Part shown: positions 42,197-53,293 of the stretch, one piece after another | How the letters are laid out: each line of letters opens with the position of its first letter | How positions within the stretch are numbered: position 1 is the first letter of the stretch | From: Pseudorasbora parva | Lineage: Eukaryota > Chordata > Actinopteri > Cypriniformes > Gobionidae | Reading direction: 5' to 3' | Assembly (NCBI RefSeq): GCF_024679245.1 | Contig: NC_090180.1 | Span: 14,042,007 to 14,106,006 of the forward strand | DNA: 64,000 nt | Notes under the pieces: generated by a model | Told to the model about the DNA's origin: nothing | Database searches by the model: none | The model's input: only the letters and a program-made list of their open reading frames with translations | Program-made: the position numbers and the translations under genes

Positions 42197-43060
42197 TCAA
42201 CCCAGAAACACCCGGGACCCCAGTGTAGAGGCTACATCTAGATTGTAAAACCTCACAAATGTATGCGGAGAGGACCACCCAGCCGCATCACATACCTCTG
42301 ACAATGAAACTCCCGAAATAAGAGCCATAGAGGCAGCCATACTCCTAGTGGAGTGGGCGCGGACCCTCATTGGTGAAGGATGTCCGGCCGACTCATAAGC
42401 GAGCGAAATAGCCTCGACTATCCACTTGCTAAGCATCTGCTTTGAAGCCGGTTTTCCCTTGCTCGGGGACCCAAAAACACACAAACAACTGTTCTGAGTT
42501 TCGCCACAGGGCAGCCCTGTGGACATATGCATCTAGGGCCCTGACCGGACATAGCAGATTTAGCTTCTCTTGGTCTTGACTAGTGAACGGAGGCGGACAG
42601 AAAGCCTGCAGCATTACTGGTCCCGGCACATTAGTCGGGACCTTGGGAGCATATCCTTCCCTCGGGAAGAGAAATGCTTTTACCATTCCTGGTGCAAACT
42701 CCAGACAAGAGGGTACCACTGCCTAAGTAGGCACCCTCGAGCGTGCCGCAGGTCTGCGCCTCAAAGTACCACGAAGGAAACGCATGACCCAAGGGTGTTT
42801 CCCCAATGATGCATTATCTAATGGAATATGATAAGCAGATATCGCCGACACATATACTTTCAGTGTTGACGGAGATAACCCTGCGGAGAATTTTTCTTGT
42901 AGGAACTCAAGAACTGAACCAAACGGGCAGTTAACAGGGTCCAAAGCCTGGTGCGTACACCAGGCGACAAAAACTCTCCATTTGAGTGCGTAAAGTCTCC
43001 TTGTGGATGGTGCTCTGGAGTGCAACATGGTCTCTATCACCTCAGTAGATAGACCCGTGT
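42197..43060 (-). pseudogene. DIRS tyrosine recombinase, broken
   Basis: Integrates the circular cDNA. N-terminal core-binding region is readable near 43010 (APSTRRLYALKWRVFVAWC). The catalytic part at 42197-42532 shows RAHSTRSMAASMAL (His and Arg of the H-x-x-R motif at residues 60 and 63 of that 111-codon segment) and AAGWSSPHTFVRFYNLDV with the nucleophilic Tyr at residue 96. Two lesions are clear: an in-frame TAG at 42721-42723 after SRVPT, and a frameshift near a T-run at about 42470, where RALDAYVHRAALWRNSEQLF passes into the next frame. The C-terminus appears complete. Confidence 0.85.
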
Positions 43061-44885
43061 TTATGAACTGGGCCCCCTCAGGGGCCAAGCCCACCGTTTC
43101 CACAGTTCCGGGCGCGGGTGCAGTACTGACCCCCCCGGCCTGCGAAAGAAGATCTCTCCTGACTGGGATTTTCCAGGGAGGACCTTCTAGGAGAGACATA
43201 ATGTCGGCGAGCCATACTTGGCCCGGCCAGAGCGGGGCTACCAATAAAAGCTGAACCCCGTCCCGGCGGACGCTCTCCAGCACTCCTGGGAGCAATGCCA
43301 GAGGGGGGAAGGCGTACAGACGCAGCCTCGGCCACGTCTGTACCATTGCGTCCAGCCCCAGCAGGGCTGGATGCGTGAGGGAGAAATATGCTGGACAGTG
43401 TGTCGTCTCTCGAGACGCAAACAGATCCACCTGGGCTCGCCCAAAGCGGATCCACAGCTCCTCCACCACCTCGGGTGGAGTCTCCATTCTCCCGGCATCA
43501 CTCCCTGCCTCGACAGGGAGTCTGCCGCTACGTACAGGACCCCCGGGATGTACATCGCCCTGAGCGAGAGCATCTTGCCGTGGGCCCATGTTAGCATATG
43601 ACGCGTCAGCTTCCACACCCGACGCAATCTCAACCCCCCCTGGTGATTTATATACGAGACCACCGAAGTGTTGTCTGACCGAACTAACACATGGCGGCCC
43701 CGCAGGTCTGAGAGGAAGTGTTTGATTTTATATGATTGAAACACAGCCATCAGCTCCAGCTGGTTTATGTGCCAGGAGAGCTGACGGCCGCTCAGACCTT
43801 GGGCCGAGCGGCCACTCATGACCGCTCCCCAGCCAGTTAGAGAGGCATCCGTCGTTAGCGTTACGCGACGACAAGGAGCCCCCAGAACTGGACCTTGGGA
43901 CAGGAACCAAGGATCTTTTCACTTCACTAAGGCACGTAGGCAGCGCCGCGTGACCTTGATCAAGCGAAAAAGGGTTTCCCCTCAGGGAGAACCCCTTGGT
44001 CCTGAGCCACCACTGTAAGGGTCTCATGTACCGCAGGCCAAAAGGTACCCCGTTGGACGCTGCTGTCATCAGCCCTAACACTCTCTGAAAGTGTTTCACA
44101 GTGAGTGACTGACCTAGCTTTATCTGGTTCACGGTATCCAGGATCGTTTTTATCCTGGGAGGGGATAGCCGAGCCAACATTATTTTCGTGTCCCAGACTA
44201 CCGCCAGAAAGTAGTGCTCTGCAGCTTATAGGTGCCAGCACACATTTCTTTCCGTTCAACCTTAGCCCCAACACTCTCATATGGGCGAGAACAGCATCTC
44301 AATGCTGAACGCCCACTGTTTCGACTATGCTAACACCAGCCAATCGTCGATATAGTTGAGCACGCGAATGCCCTGGAGTCGCACCTGAGCCAGAGCTGCA
44401 TTCACGCACTTGGTTAAAGTGTGGGGTGATTAAGCTAGGCCGAATGGCAGAACTCAATACTGGTAAGCTTCGCCCCCAAAAGCAAACCTGAAGACCTGTC
44501 TGTGCTGCGGAAGGATGGAGATGTGGAAGTATACATTTTTTAGGTCTATTGTGACACACCAGTCCTCGGACCTGACGTGACACACGATCTGTTTTATCGT
44601 GAGCATTTTGTTTAGCTGATGCAGATCTAAAAATAGGCCTTAACCCTCCATCCTTCTTTGGAACTATGAAGTACCGGCTGTAAAAGCCCGACTCTCTGCA
44701 GAGGGGAGGGACCCGTGTATAGCCTCTTTCCGCAGAAGAGTCTGTACCTCTCGTTCCATGACCAGAGGCTGCTCGGGGGTTACTACCGTAGGAGTAACCC
44801 TGCTGAACACGGGTGGGTGTGACCGAACCCTTTTTATAATGTGAGCAGGACCCATTCTGAGATATTCGGCAGAAGTTTCCACGCT
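43060..44885 (-). pseudogene. DIRS reverse transcriptase / RNase H, broken
   Basis: Copies the element RNA. Going 5' to 3' on the minus strand: RYFIVPKKDGGLRP near 44665, VTIDLKNVYFHISIL near 44540, the catalytic YIDDWLVLA at 44328-44354, then the thumb region with KHFQRVLGLMTAASNGVPFG near 44070-44110. RNase H follows with INQLELMAV near 43760, LVRSDNTSVVSYINHQGG near 43660-43690 and LYVAADSLSR near 43520, and then a segment with VDLFASRETTHCP near 43420. Stops lie directly after VLA (44325-44327) and in LPFGLA (about 44432), and a one-base deletion near 43469 shifts frame after GEWRLHP. Confidence 0.85.
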
Positions 44886-45089
44886 GCCAGAAAATCTACT
44901 AAGGGAACCAGCCTCTCGAGGCTGGTCTCTGGATTTTCCTGGGTGGTCAGCCCGGTGTCCTGTAACGGATTACCGGCAGGTAGCAACCGAACTGACCGCC
45001 CCGGGGCCCTCACGAGAGGGCGCGAACATCCCCAAGCCGCTACGTTTCCGGGCGGACAAGGAGATATATGTTCGCCGGGGACCGCCGCG

Positions 45090-45449
45090 CCCTGAAGCAC
45101 CAACGGTGGCAGGGTTGGCAGACCGGCCCCCCCCGATGGCACCGGGAAAGAGCGGGCGCCTCGGCGAGCCGCACTCTCCCGGAGGGGACTGCCATCGGAA
45201 GTCCTGCGCCTCTGACGTCAGGACTTCTTAGCCGAGGCCTTCCTAGCAGTAAGGACGGCCCTCAGATCCGCCCTACCACGGGAAGGTCCCGGCTGAGCGC
45301 GTCGCCCGGACCCCCGATCTCTCTGCGGGGGGGCCTCGAGCGGCCACGCTCTCTCTTTTGTTTTGCTCGGTGTAGGTTTGAGAAAGGATGTACTCGGCTG
45401 AGGCTGCCCCGCCCGACAGCCCCAGAGGGACATTTTGATTTATTTATTA

Positions 45450-45480
<31 letters not shown>

Positions 45481-46500
45481 TATATTTCACATCTCAATAT
45501 AAATATCCCCCAGCAGGTCTGCTTGTTTTATATGCTTGCAGAGCAACCGCCGTATACAAACCGGCGGCCGCCTGATCTGCTGCCGAATATGCCCTACCCC
45601 CAAAGCCGACTTTTTTTTTTTTTTTTTTACCGGCTTGTTGTGGGCAGCTGTGGGGCTGTGTGACGATGTGGACTCGGGGGAGAGATAGCTCGCAAGCGTC
45701 TCTTCCCCGCGAGACATCGTCGCCCTTTCTGAATGATAGATGCAGACCCATAATCTACGCGATGTCTCGGCAAACACGCGATCTGAGCCACTAAACTCAA
45801 CCCCGTAATCTACACGCTGCCTCGGCAAGCGCGAGATCCGCAATCGAGTCATAGAATCTATATTGTAGACCCGTGATCTACACGCTGCCTCGGCAAACGC
45901 GAGATCCGAGCCACTAGATTCAGCCCCTCGTACTCTCAAACATGCTGTCTGCTCGCCATTATATTGTCCTTTCTCTTTCTTATTTTATTTATATATTTAT
46001 TTATTTTTTGGCGAACTTCTTGACACTCGGCCGGCCAGTCTAAACTTAACCTGGACACAGCGCGAGTTACACCAATAGCACCTCTTTTTATGAGTGTGTG
46101 TGTGTCGTTTTCTTTTGGCAGATCATCATCAGCGCTAACAACATCCAGTTCCTCGGAGCTGGAGTGCTGCTGCGTTTGTGCCTCAGCGCGAGCGGAAGAA
46201 AACCGCAGAGCGTGCTTCCAGCTCGCTAACTGAGGCATGAGATCCAGCGGGTAAAGGCAGAGATAGGGGATCACCCGTCTCTAACCCCGCCACTAGATCC
46301 AACTGCGATCCCCAGGACGCGAGCCTTCGCTGCGCCTCGGCAACAGCGGGACCCGAGCCCTGAGGACCGCGAGCCAAAGCACTCTCCTCGAAGAGTGCCC
46401 GGCGTGATCTTAATATGCGCATTGGGAGTCTCTCGCAATGCTCGCAGCCGACCCCCTCGAGAGCTGACTGGGCATGTTCGAGCCCCAAACACATCACACA
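45090..46500 (-). pseudogene. DIRS gag-like ORF, broken
   Basis: The N-terminal part is recognisable: CVMCLGLEHAQSALEG then GCEHCERLPMRILRSRRALF near 46400-46510, giving a C-x2-C...C-x2-C arrangement that could bind zinc, as in other fish DIRS gag proteins. Downstream the frame is lost; short frames at 45936-46274 and 45487-45939 cover the rest. Two low-complexity expansions (AT at 45449-45471, T-run at 45609-45626) lie inside what should be coding sequence, and a TTTC plus poly-T tract (46570-46604) precedes it. Exact limits are uncertain. Confidence 0.6.
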
Positions 46501-46659
46501 TTAGGACGTGTGTATCCCTACCCGTGATTTAACGTGGGCAGGGAGGAACACAACACCTATACTGACTTGCCATATTTCTTTCTTTCTTTCTTTTTTTTTT
46601 TTTTTGAACACACACACAATAAATGGACATACAATTCACACAGAGCGCTTGTGAAGACA

Positions 46660-46836
46660 CAGAAGCTAGTGACTGTTTGGTCCGGGCATGCTTTATAGCT
46701 TCCTGGTCGATGACGTCACCCGCCCGTGACGTATCGTCCCGCTATTGGACTGATTACACAAGTGCTTCATGACATGGCACGCAGAGGCGTCCCCTAGCGT
46801 TTCGACGCAGCTCGAAGTTCCCTCGAGATAGGGAAC
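46660..46836. repeat. DIRS right inverted terminal repeat
   Basis: Inner 152 bp inverse to 41849-42000. Outer tip TCGAAGTTCCCTCGAGATAG plus GGAAC differs from the left tip and is complementary to 42104-42128. This is the upstream end with respect to the minus-strand genes. Confidence 0.92.
46692..46718 (-). promoter_or_regulatory. DIRS promoter: CRE-like site plus TATA box
   Basis: In the minus-strand sense the upstream ITR carries a perfect TGACGTCA (46711-46718) followed 13 bp later by TATAAA (46692-46697), then gag about 190 bp further on. The palindromic octamer is the consensus for CREB/ATF factors. The same pair occurs in the other ITR pointing inward. The role in transcription is inferred. 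Confidence 0.5.
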
Positions 46837-48624
46837 CCATCCAACTGGTCTACTTTCACAGCCTCGTTGTATTTCTACTTGCAAAATATTTGAATGTAAA
46901 TTTACCAGCTTGTACATTTTAAATGAAGATTGACCAATTAGAAGTTTAATCAGTCAGAAGCTTAGTCATTACACCACTGAGCAGCTCATTTATAGCATGA
47001 CTTTATGTTTTTACTTCTGGTTATTTAGGCTTCAGAATTCATAAAAGTTGTGTTCATTAGGAAAGATTATCTTGAACTATGCAAAAGAATAAAGTTTTGT
47101 TGGTCTCAGAGCTTTTCTGCAGTAATCAAAAAAAATCCTAATGGGATTTTGTTGAGGGAACCGGAGAAATGCTAATTTCTAGGTTCTCCTACAAAAATAC
47201 ATCATCACTGCAGCTTTCTATATAAAACTTCCTTGACAGTGCCATTTTTAGTGCCATATATATGCTTTAAAGTTATAATTTAGTTGTTCTCAGCTCTGAA
47301 TAGTATTTTATACAATGTGTCTGGGTAGAGGAAGTGTGGTGAACCCAAGCTGGTGCCCGTATTTGGCGTTTGTACATTTTTGGCATGTGGCTCGAGTAAT
47401 GGGGACACTGGACTGATAAGGGTCGAGTCAAAACACTCTGGGTTATTAGTATTCTAGCTCTGCTAAAAGCATAGCGCCTTGGCTGCCCTGAAGTTTTTCT
47501 TTTTTTTTTGGTTTGAGGCAGCAGGGGGTGGGAAGCTTTTCTCATGAGATATTATAGCTATAGTGGCCCTGAAACTCAAAATAATTAATGTGTTCATGGT
47601 CCACTGGGAGAAAATAGGCCATGAACCTTACTCGTTTGAGCAAGTTTAAAAATGTCCTGCACATTTCTGAGTTGTTTGTATTTGTGCAGCCTCAGCAAGG
47701 ACCTTTTCCACCGCTGTTGTCACTTTCCCCTGGACAGGCCCTGGACGGAATCATGGCCATTGTTTAAGGTGAGCTTTTCCTGGCAAATCAGCTTTTTTAT
47801 TTGAAGATGTATAGTAGGCGAATGTAACAGAAGTGGATAGTGACCCAACTCAGCACTAAACAACCATCAGCTCTGTCATAAAACCCACTCAGTGTGACTG
47901 TGTGACCTGTGTTTCATGGTCCATTGACCATGTTTCTGACAGACATTGTTTGATGGGACGCAGCAATAAAACCAAAGCAGTGGCCTTGCCAACTAGACGT
48001 AAAAAAATAAAAAAATAAAAACAGCCACCGGGCAATTAACAGCAGTTTAACTGTGAATTCATTGACACCCATTATCTAGTATCCAGGAAACAAACAGCTC
48101 GCTGCTTATGTCACTGGCACAAAAGGCTCACCGGAGATGAATTCAGCTTTAAAGGTTTTCTGATGTTTGAGATGTACTGATGACCTTAGAGCAGCCGTGA
48201 CACAATTCTCAATGCAGTTTTGGATCACCATGGAGTCATCAGCATGCTGCAGCCACATAATGTCCATGAGATAGTCATCTCTAATCAGAACATGAAATGT
48301 GGTCATTACATGTGTGTGGGAAGTAGGAAGAAGATTGGACCCGGAGATAAGGTCAGCTGTTAAATGTTATCGTAGGCCACAGGAGAAAGCACTGCGGAAC
48401 TAGAAAAGATAGGAGGAGCTGTAAAATGGCTCCATAAATGCCAATTTTTCGTGAATCATAGAGAAAAGACTGGAATCGTGTAAAGTGCGGTTGCAGATAG
48501 TCTTGCTCTATTCAGAGCCTATTTAGCCGCATGCAGCATTTTAAGAAAACATTGACACACTCTCAACACCAAAACTTTTCCAAAAGGTAGGCAGCTTACC
48601 TTGTGTTAGCCAAATAAGACCGGG
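46837..48624. other. Single-copy intergenic DNA, no gene supported
   Basis: Mostly repeat-free with A-rich runs near 48000. A 66-codon minus-strand frame at 48106-48306 is bounded by splice-like signals (acceptor TTCTGATTAG, donor TCCGGTGAGC on that strand), which would define a 149-nt exon at 48132-48280, but I recognise no protein. Otherwise nothing. Confidence 0.4.
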
Positions 48625-48900
48625 GCTGAATCCGATATCACCCCAAACCCTCAATCACTATTCCCTACTGTAGTCCACTAATACAGTTCACTTGAGGAAG
48701 TGAATGAAAACAAGTGAGCGAATTCAGACAGCCACTGTGTGTACATCGGCTGTACACTCGTTATGCAGTGCAATGTGAGATAGAATGACGTCCACTATGG
48801 CACTTATTAACGTCCACTATGGTTTCGGTCACCTCTACAAATGGCTGTCCCCTCAAATAGTGCCCCATTTAAGGGGATAGGGGGCAATTTTGGATTCAGC
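48625..48900. mobile_element. MITE family C, copy 2
   Basis: Inverted ends GCTGAATCCGATATCACCCC and GGGGGCAATTTTGGATTCAGC, with internal TCACTATTCCCTACTG and GTCCCCTCAAATAGTG as in 22472-23003. Non-coding. Part of its interior is duplicated in inverted form at 49518-49599. Confidence 0.7.
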
Positions 48901-48905
48901 AAGCA

Positions 48906-49355
48906 TTACATTTATCCTTCACAGATAAAACAATCCCAGAATCAGTGAAAATAATTGTAAATGCTGTGCATTTTTATGTTTAAAACATTTTGTTAGCTTA
49001 GTAACATGCCAACACTCCCTCCAGAATGTTTTTTTCTAATTACTCCAGCCAAACCTGATTTTTAGCAGGTATAATAAAACTGGTGTAACTATGTTTTTTT
49101 GTTGTTGCAGATTGTCTTTCTTATTACCATGTTTTTTTCAAGAAATATTATGAATCATAGGCTCATTGGAAAGGTTTCTACCCACATTTTTGCAAAACTG
49201 CAAGAACGCACATACACTTAACTGCCGTTTCCAGTTGAAACACTGATGGCATTAAAACACCAATACCTTTTGTCTCTTTTTACACAAATTATGATTACAG
49301 AGGCAGAATATTGACTAATGGTTCATTGCTCTATTCTGTTTTGACCTGAAAACGA
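48906..49355. other. Intergenic spacer inside the duplication
   Basis: Single-copy AT-rich sequence with no element ends or gene. Confidence 0.5.
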
Positions 49356-49383
49356 TCCATCACATAATAAAATCCATAATATA

Positions 49384-49493
<110 letters not shown>

Positions 49494-49610
49494 GGATTTT
49501 ATTATGTGATGATTCGTTTTGTAGAGGTGACCGAAACCATAGTGGACGTTAATAAGTGCCATAGTGGACGTCATTCTATCTCACATTGCACTGCATAACA
49601 TATATATATA

Positions 49611-50220
<610 letters not shown>

Positions 50221-50300
50221 CTGATTGTAATTAGTCCAGTAGCAGTCAGAATAAAAAAGTCACTTTACCACATCAGTCTCAATTAATTGGCCAAATCAAA

Positions 50301-50609
50301 TTAAACTTCATTCTGACTGTAGTGTTGGTTTAAACATTTTCTAATCTGATCGAGATGACACTTGGTTGGATTGAAACCAAAAAATGGAAAGTACTGCACA
50401 AGTGCAATGATGTAGAAATTGTGTAATGATGCATGGAATGAGCTGTTGTTGTTTTTTGTTGAATGAAGTGTCATAAATGACTGTCGAGTCATTCTAAAAT
50501 TCTCTTTCCACTCATCATCATTGAAGTGGAACAGGGGCAACGTTTCGCACCAGTTCATGTTTCGGACTCTCATCCACAGATGTCTTGTTTGGTGTGCAGG
50601 AAGGGGCAT
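50301..50609 (-). pseudogene. Harbinger-type nuclease N-terminal remnant
   Basis: A 102-codon frame whose first half reads HLWMRVRNMNWCETLPLFHF and NDDEWKENFRMTRQSFMTLH, resembling the N-terminal region of PIF/Harbinger transposases and HARBI1-like proteins (W...F...EW..NFRM.R.SF). After that the similarity fades and the frame runs into unrelated residues. The DDE catalytic motifs are not present. This is probably a decayed transposon fragment; assignment rests on one motif. Confidence 0.45.
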
Positions 50610-50805
50610 TTTTACAGCTTGAGAAATATAAGCAGCACGACACAGCTTTTCGTGTGCTCGTCATCTATTAATTAGGACCCGGAATAGATAAATAGTAAGC
50701 CTGCTCTTTAAAAGAAAAGAAGCAATTTAGGAGAAGGGTTTGCTTGTGCAAACAGTGGGAAATTATATCCATGCAGTGTGTGCACATGATAAAATCAATT
50801 ATCAA

Positions 50806-51697
50806 TCACTTTATACACTGAAGTCGAGGCATGGATTGAACGAGACCCCTGAAGGTGTGCTGTGCAATCTGGCACTGAGATGTTAGCAGCAGATGCCTTA
50901 AGTCCTGTAAGTTGGATTGGACTTGTTTGTTCAGCACATCCCACAGATGCTCGATTGGACTGAGATCTGGGCAATTTGGAGGCCAAGTCAACACTTCAAA
51001 CTCGTTGTTTTGCTCCTCAAACTATTCCTAAACCATTTTTTGCTTTGTGGCAGGGCACATTATCCTGTTGAAAGAGGCCACAGCCACACAAGCCACTGTT
51101 TCCATAAAAGGGTGTGCATGGTCTGCAACAATGTGTCAAAGTAACATCCACATGGATGGCAGGAACCAAGGTTTCCCAGCAGAACTTCTTCCCATAGTGC
51201 ATCCTAGTGCCATGTGTTCCCCAGGTAAGCGACGCACACACACCCGGCCATCCATGTGATGTAAAAGAAAACGTAATTCATCAGACCAGGCCACCTTCTT
51301 CCATTGCTCCATGGTCCAGATCTTAGGCAGACAGGGCTCCACATAGGCACCCTGACTGGTCTACGGCTATGCAGCCCCATGCGCAACAAACTGTGATGCA
51401 CTGTGTATTCTGATACCTTGCTATCAGTACCAGCATACACCTTTTCCTTCCTTGGACCACTTTTGATAGATACTGACCACTGCAGACAGTGAACACCCCA
51501 CAAGAGATATAGTTTTGGAGATGCTCTGACCCAGTCATCTAGCCATCACAATTTGGCCCTTGTCAAACTCGCTAAAATCCTTACACTTGCCCTTTTCCTA
51601 CTTCTAATACATCAACCTTGAAGACAAAATGTTCACTTGCTGCCTAATATATCTGACTCACTAACAGCTGCCGTGATGAAGACATGCCTGATCGGTG
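50806..51697 (-). pseudogene. Tc1-like transposon remnant with frameshifted transposase
   Basis: The plus-strand right end GCCTGATCGGTGTA followed by TA (51698-51699) matches the tip of a widespread fish Tc1 family. Reading the minus strand, pieces of transposase appear in successive frames: GLHSRRPVRVPM (51204-51503), VAWSDELRFLLHHMDGRVCV with the first catalytic Asp (51136-51342), LFQQDNVPCHKAKNG with the second (51017-51241), and WPPNCPDLSPIEHLWDVLNK with the Glu (50806-50994). At least three frameshifts separate them. The left terminal repeat is missing. Confidence 0.85.
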
Positions 51698-51699
51698 TA

Positions 51700-52104
51700 T
51701 AGCATTCATGTAAAATCTAAGTTTAGATTCATCAATTGGAATTAATTAATTCCGATTGAAACACAAGACATCCATATAAATGTAGCTACCCAGCAAACAT
51801 TGGGTGCGACGGCAACGTCATGACCCTGGCCAAAAATAGTTGCGGTAGGATGGCATAAATCTGTAAAAATATGTAACGCAGAACATTTCCTAAAAGTTCA
51901 TTCAGATACATCCATTCGACTTTCATTTTGGAACAATTTTTCAACCATGACGTGACCTGTCGGAGAGACATCTTTAAGTCCAAATGTTAGCTGGTTACTG
52001 TCAGTTAGATTTAGTGTAGGTTGTACATTATTTTTTAATGCGATAGCAATAACTTTCTAGCATTACAGACAGCAAGCAGCTCTCTAGGTTTTAGAACAAT
52101 GTGT
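51700..52104. other. Intergenic, nothing recognised
   Basis: Single-copy sequence between a Tc1 remnant and a MITE. No gene or element ends seen. Confidence 0.5.
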
Positions 52105-53293
52105 GGACCCACTTTATATTAGCTGGCCTTACCTATTATGCACTAAATTGTAATTAATAATTTAATATAATGCACTTATTGTGTACATACATGTTTTTAC
52201 ACTGTACTTATATTTTAAAAAATATCTGCATGTAATTAAGTCTGTAATTCATTTCTGTAGTTACATTTGTAATTACACAGTTGGCATTTCCCTTACACCT
52301 AAACCTACCCTTAAACTGACACACACCACCACACCTGTCCCTAACTCTACCCTTAAACTGACACACACACCACACCTGTCCCTAACTCTACCCGTATCCC
52401 ACCGCAATAACAGCAAAGGTGTTTTGGAATACAATTTGAACACAGTAAGTACATTGTACTTATTTTTGATGTAAGTGCAAATTACTTAAAGGGTTACTTT
52501 AGCGATTAGCATATGGCTTTGTATCAGTAACCCTGGAGTATATTCAAATGATCGTGCTCCCCCCTCTTATATCCCCCTGAGACGAGAGATTTATGCATTT
52601 TATTTCTGGAAAAATTCCTCTCGTGACGCAAATTGACACAAAAAAATATTTGCGTCACCTTAGGAATGTTTGCCCAGAGGCTAAAGACTACAGCCAGCAG
52701 AGGGAGCCATTTCCTCATGTTTTCAACTCGCGCATGGGGAATGGAGATCACACTTACAGCACAGTTTAGCTACAGGCATTAATTTAAACGGATGCTGAGC
52801 AATGTAAGTGTTTTAACTTCTCAAATTAATTTCTATGAAAGTTAAGCTTCCAAAGGCATGAACTGAAAACGTGTTGTGAATGTATGCCGCGAATGTGGTC
52901 GCGATTACCTCAGCTCTCATCACGAGAGCTCATCAGCTCATTTATGACGTTAAATGTAATCTGACTCCTAATCTGAGTTAGTGACTCACATGGCAACTCG
53001 ATCGTTATATTGAACACACGTTCAGTATTTAATTGTACTTTCTGAACTCAGTCACAGTAATCCAGTAGCGGTGTCTTTGGGAATGGCCTCACAGGGCAGC
53101 GAAGCATTCTGGGAATTGTAGGCTTTCATCCCCATGAGACAAAAATACATTTTCTGTCTTTTCTCAGTCTAGAAGGCACCAAATTCAAAAATAATTTCAC
53201 ATTTCTACTACATTAATGACCCAGTTTAAATACAGATTCATCTTCCCAGCGCTGAAGTACCCCTTTAAGGCCACCTAATATAAAGTGGGACCC
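52105..53293. mobile_element. MITE family A, copy 2, split by a TTAA element
   Basis: Left end GGACCCACTTTATATTAGCT, right end CCACCTAATATAAAGTGGGA followed by CCC. It contains two tandem units of the CTGACACACACC...CCTAACTCTACC segment at about 52317-52392. A 775-bp element occupies the TTAA inside its right terminal repeat. Confidence 0.85.
52490..53264. mobile_element. piggyBac-like MITE with TTAA duplication
   Basis: 775 bp flanked by TTAA at 52486-52489 and 53265-53268. The ends AGGGTTACTTTAGCG and CGCTGAAGTACCCCT are inverted repeats with two or three differences. TTAA targeting with such ends is characteristic of piggyBac-like elements. Non-coding; includes GCATTCTGGGAATTGTAGGC near 53104. 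A small inverted pair (CTCATCACGAGAG) lies near 52917. Confidence 0.88.

Larger units (their letters stand above)
41801..46836 (-). mobile_element. DIRS-type retrotransposon, nearly full length
   Basis: About 5.0 kb. DIRS elements are reverse-transcribed but integrate with a tyrosine recombinase, so they lack LTRs and make no target duplication. All hallmarks are visible: 152-bp inverted terminal repeats (41849-42000 and 46660-46811) with different outer extensions on the two sides, an internal complementary region (42047-42151) that joins the complements of both outer ends, and minus-strand remnants of gag, RT/RNase H and tyrosine recombinase in the expected order. No flanking direct repeat is seen, as expected. 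Several stops and frameshifts show this copy is dead, although the terminal structures are essentially perfect. Confidence 0.93.

Noticed and set aside
43003..43601. Plus-strand frames inside the DIRS element
   Set aside because: Shadows of the minus-strand reverse transcriptase, RNase H and recombinase sequences.
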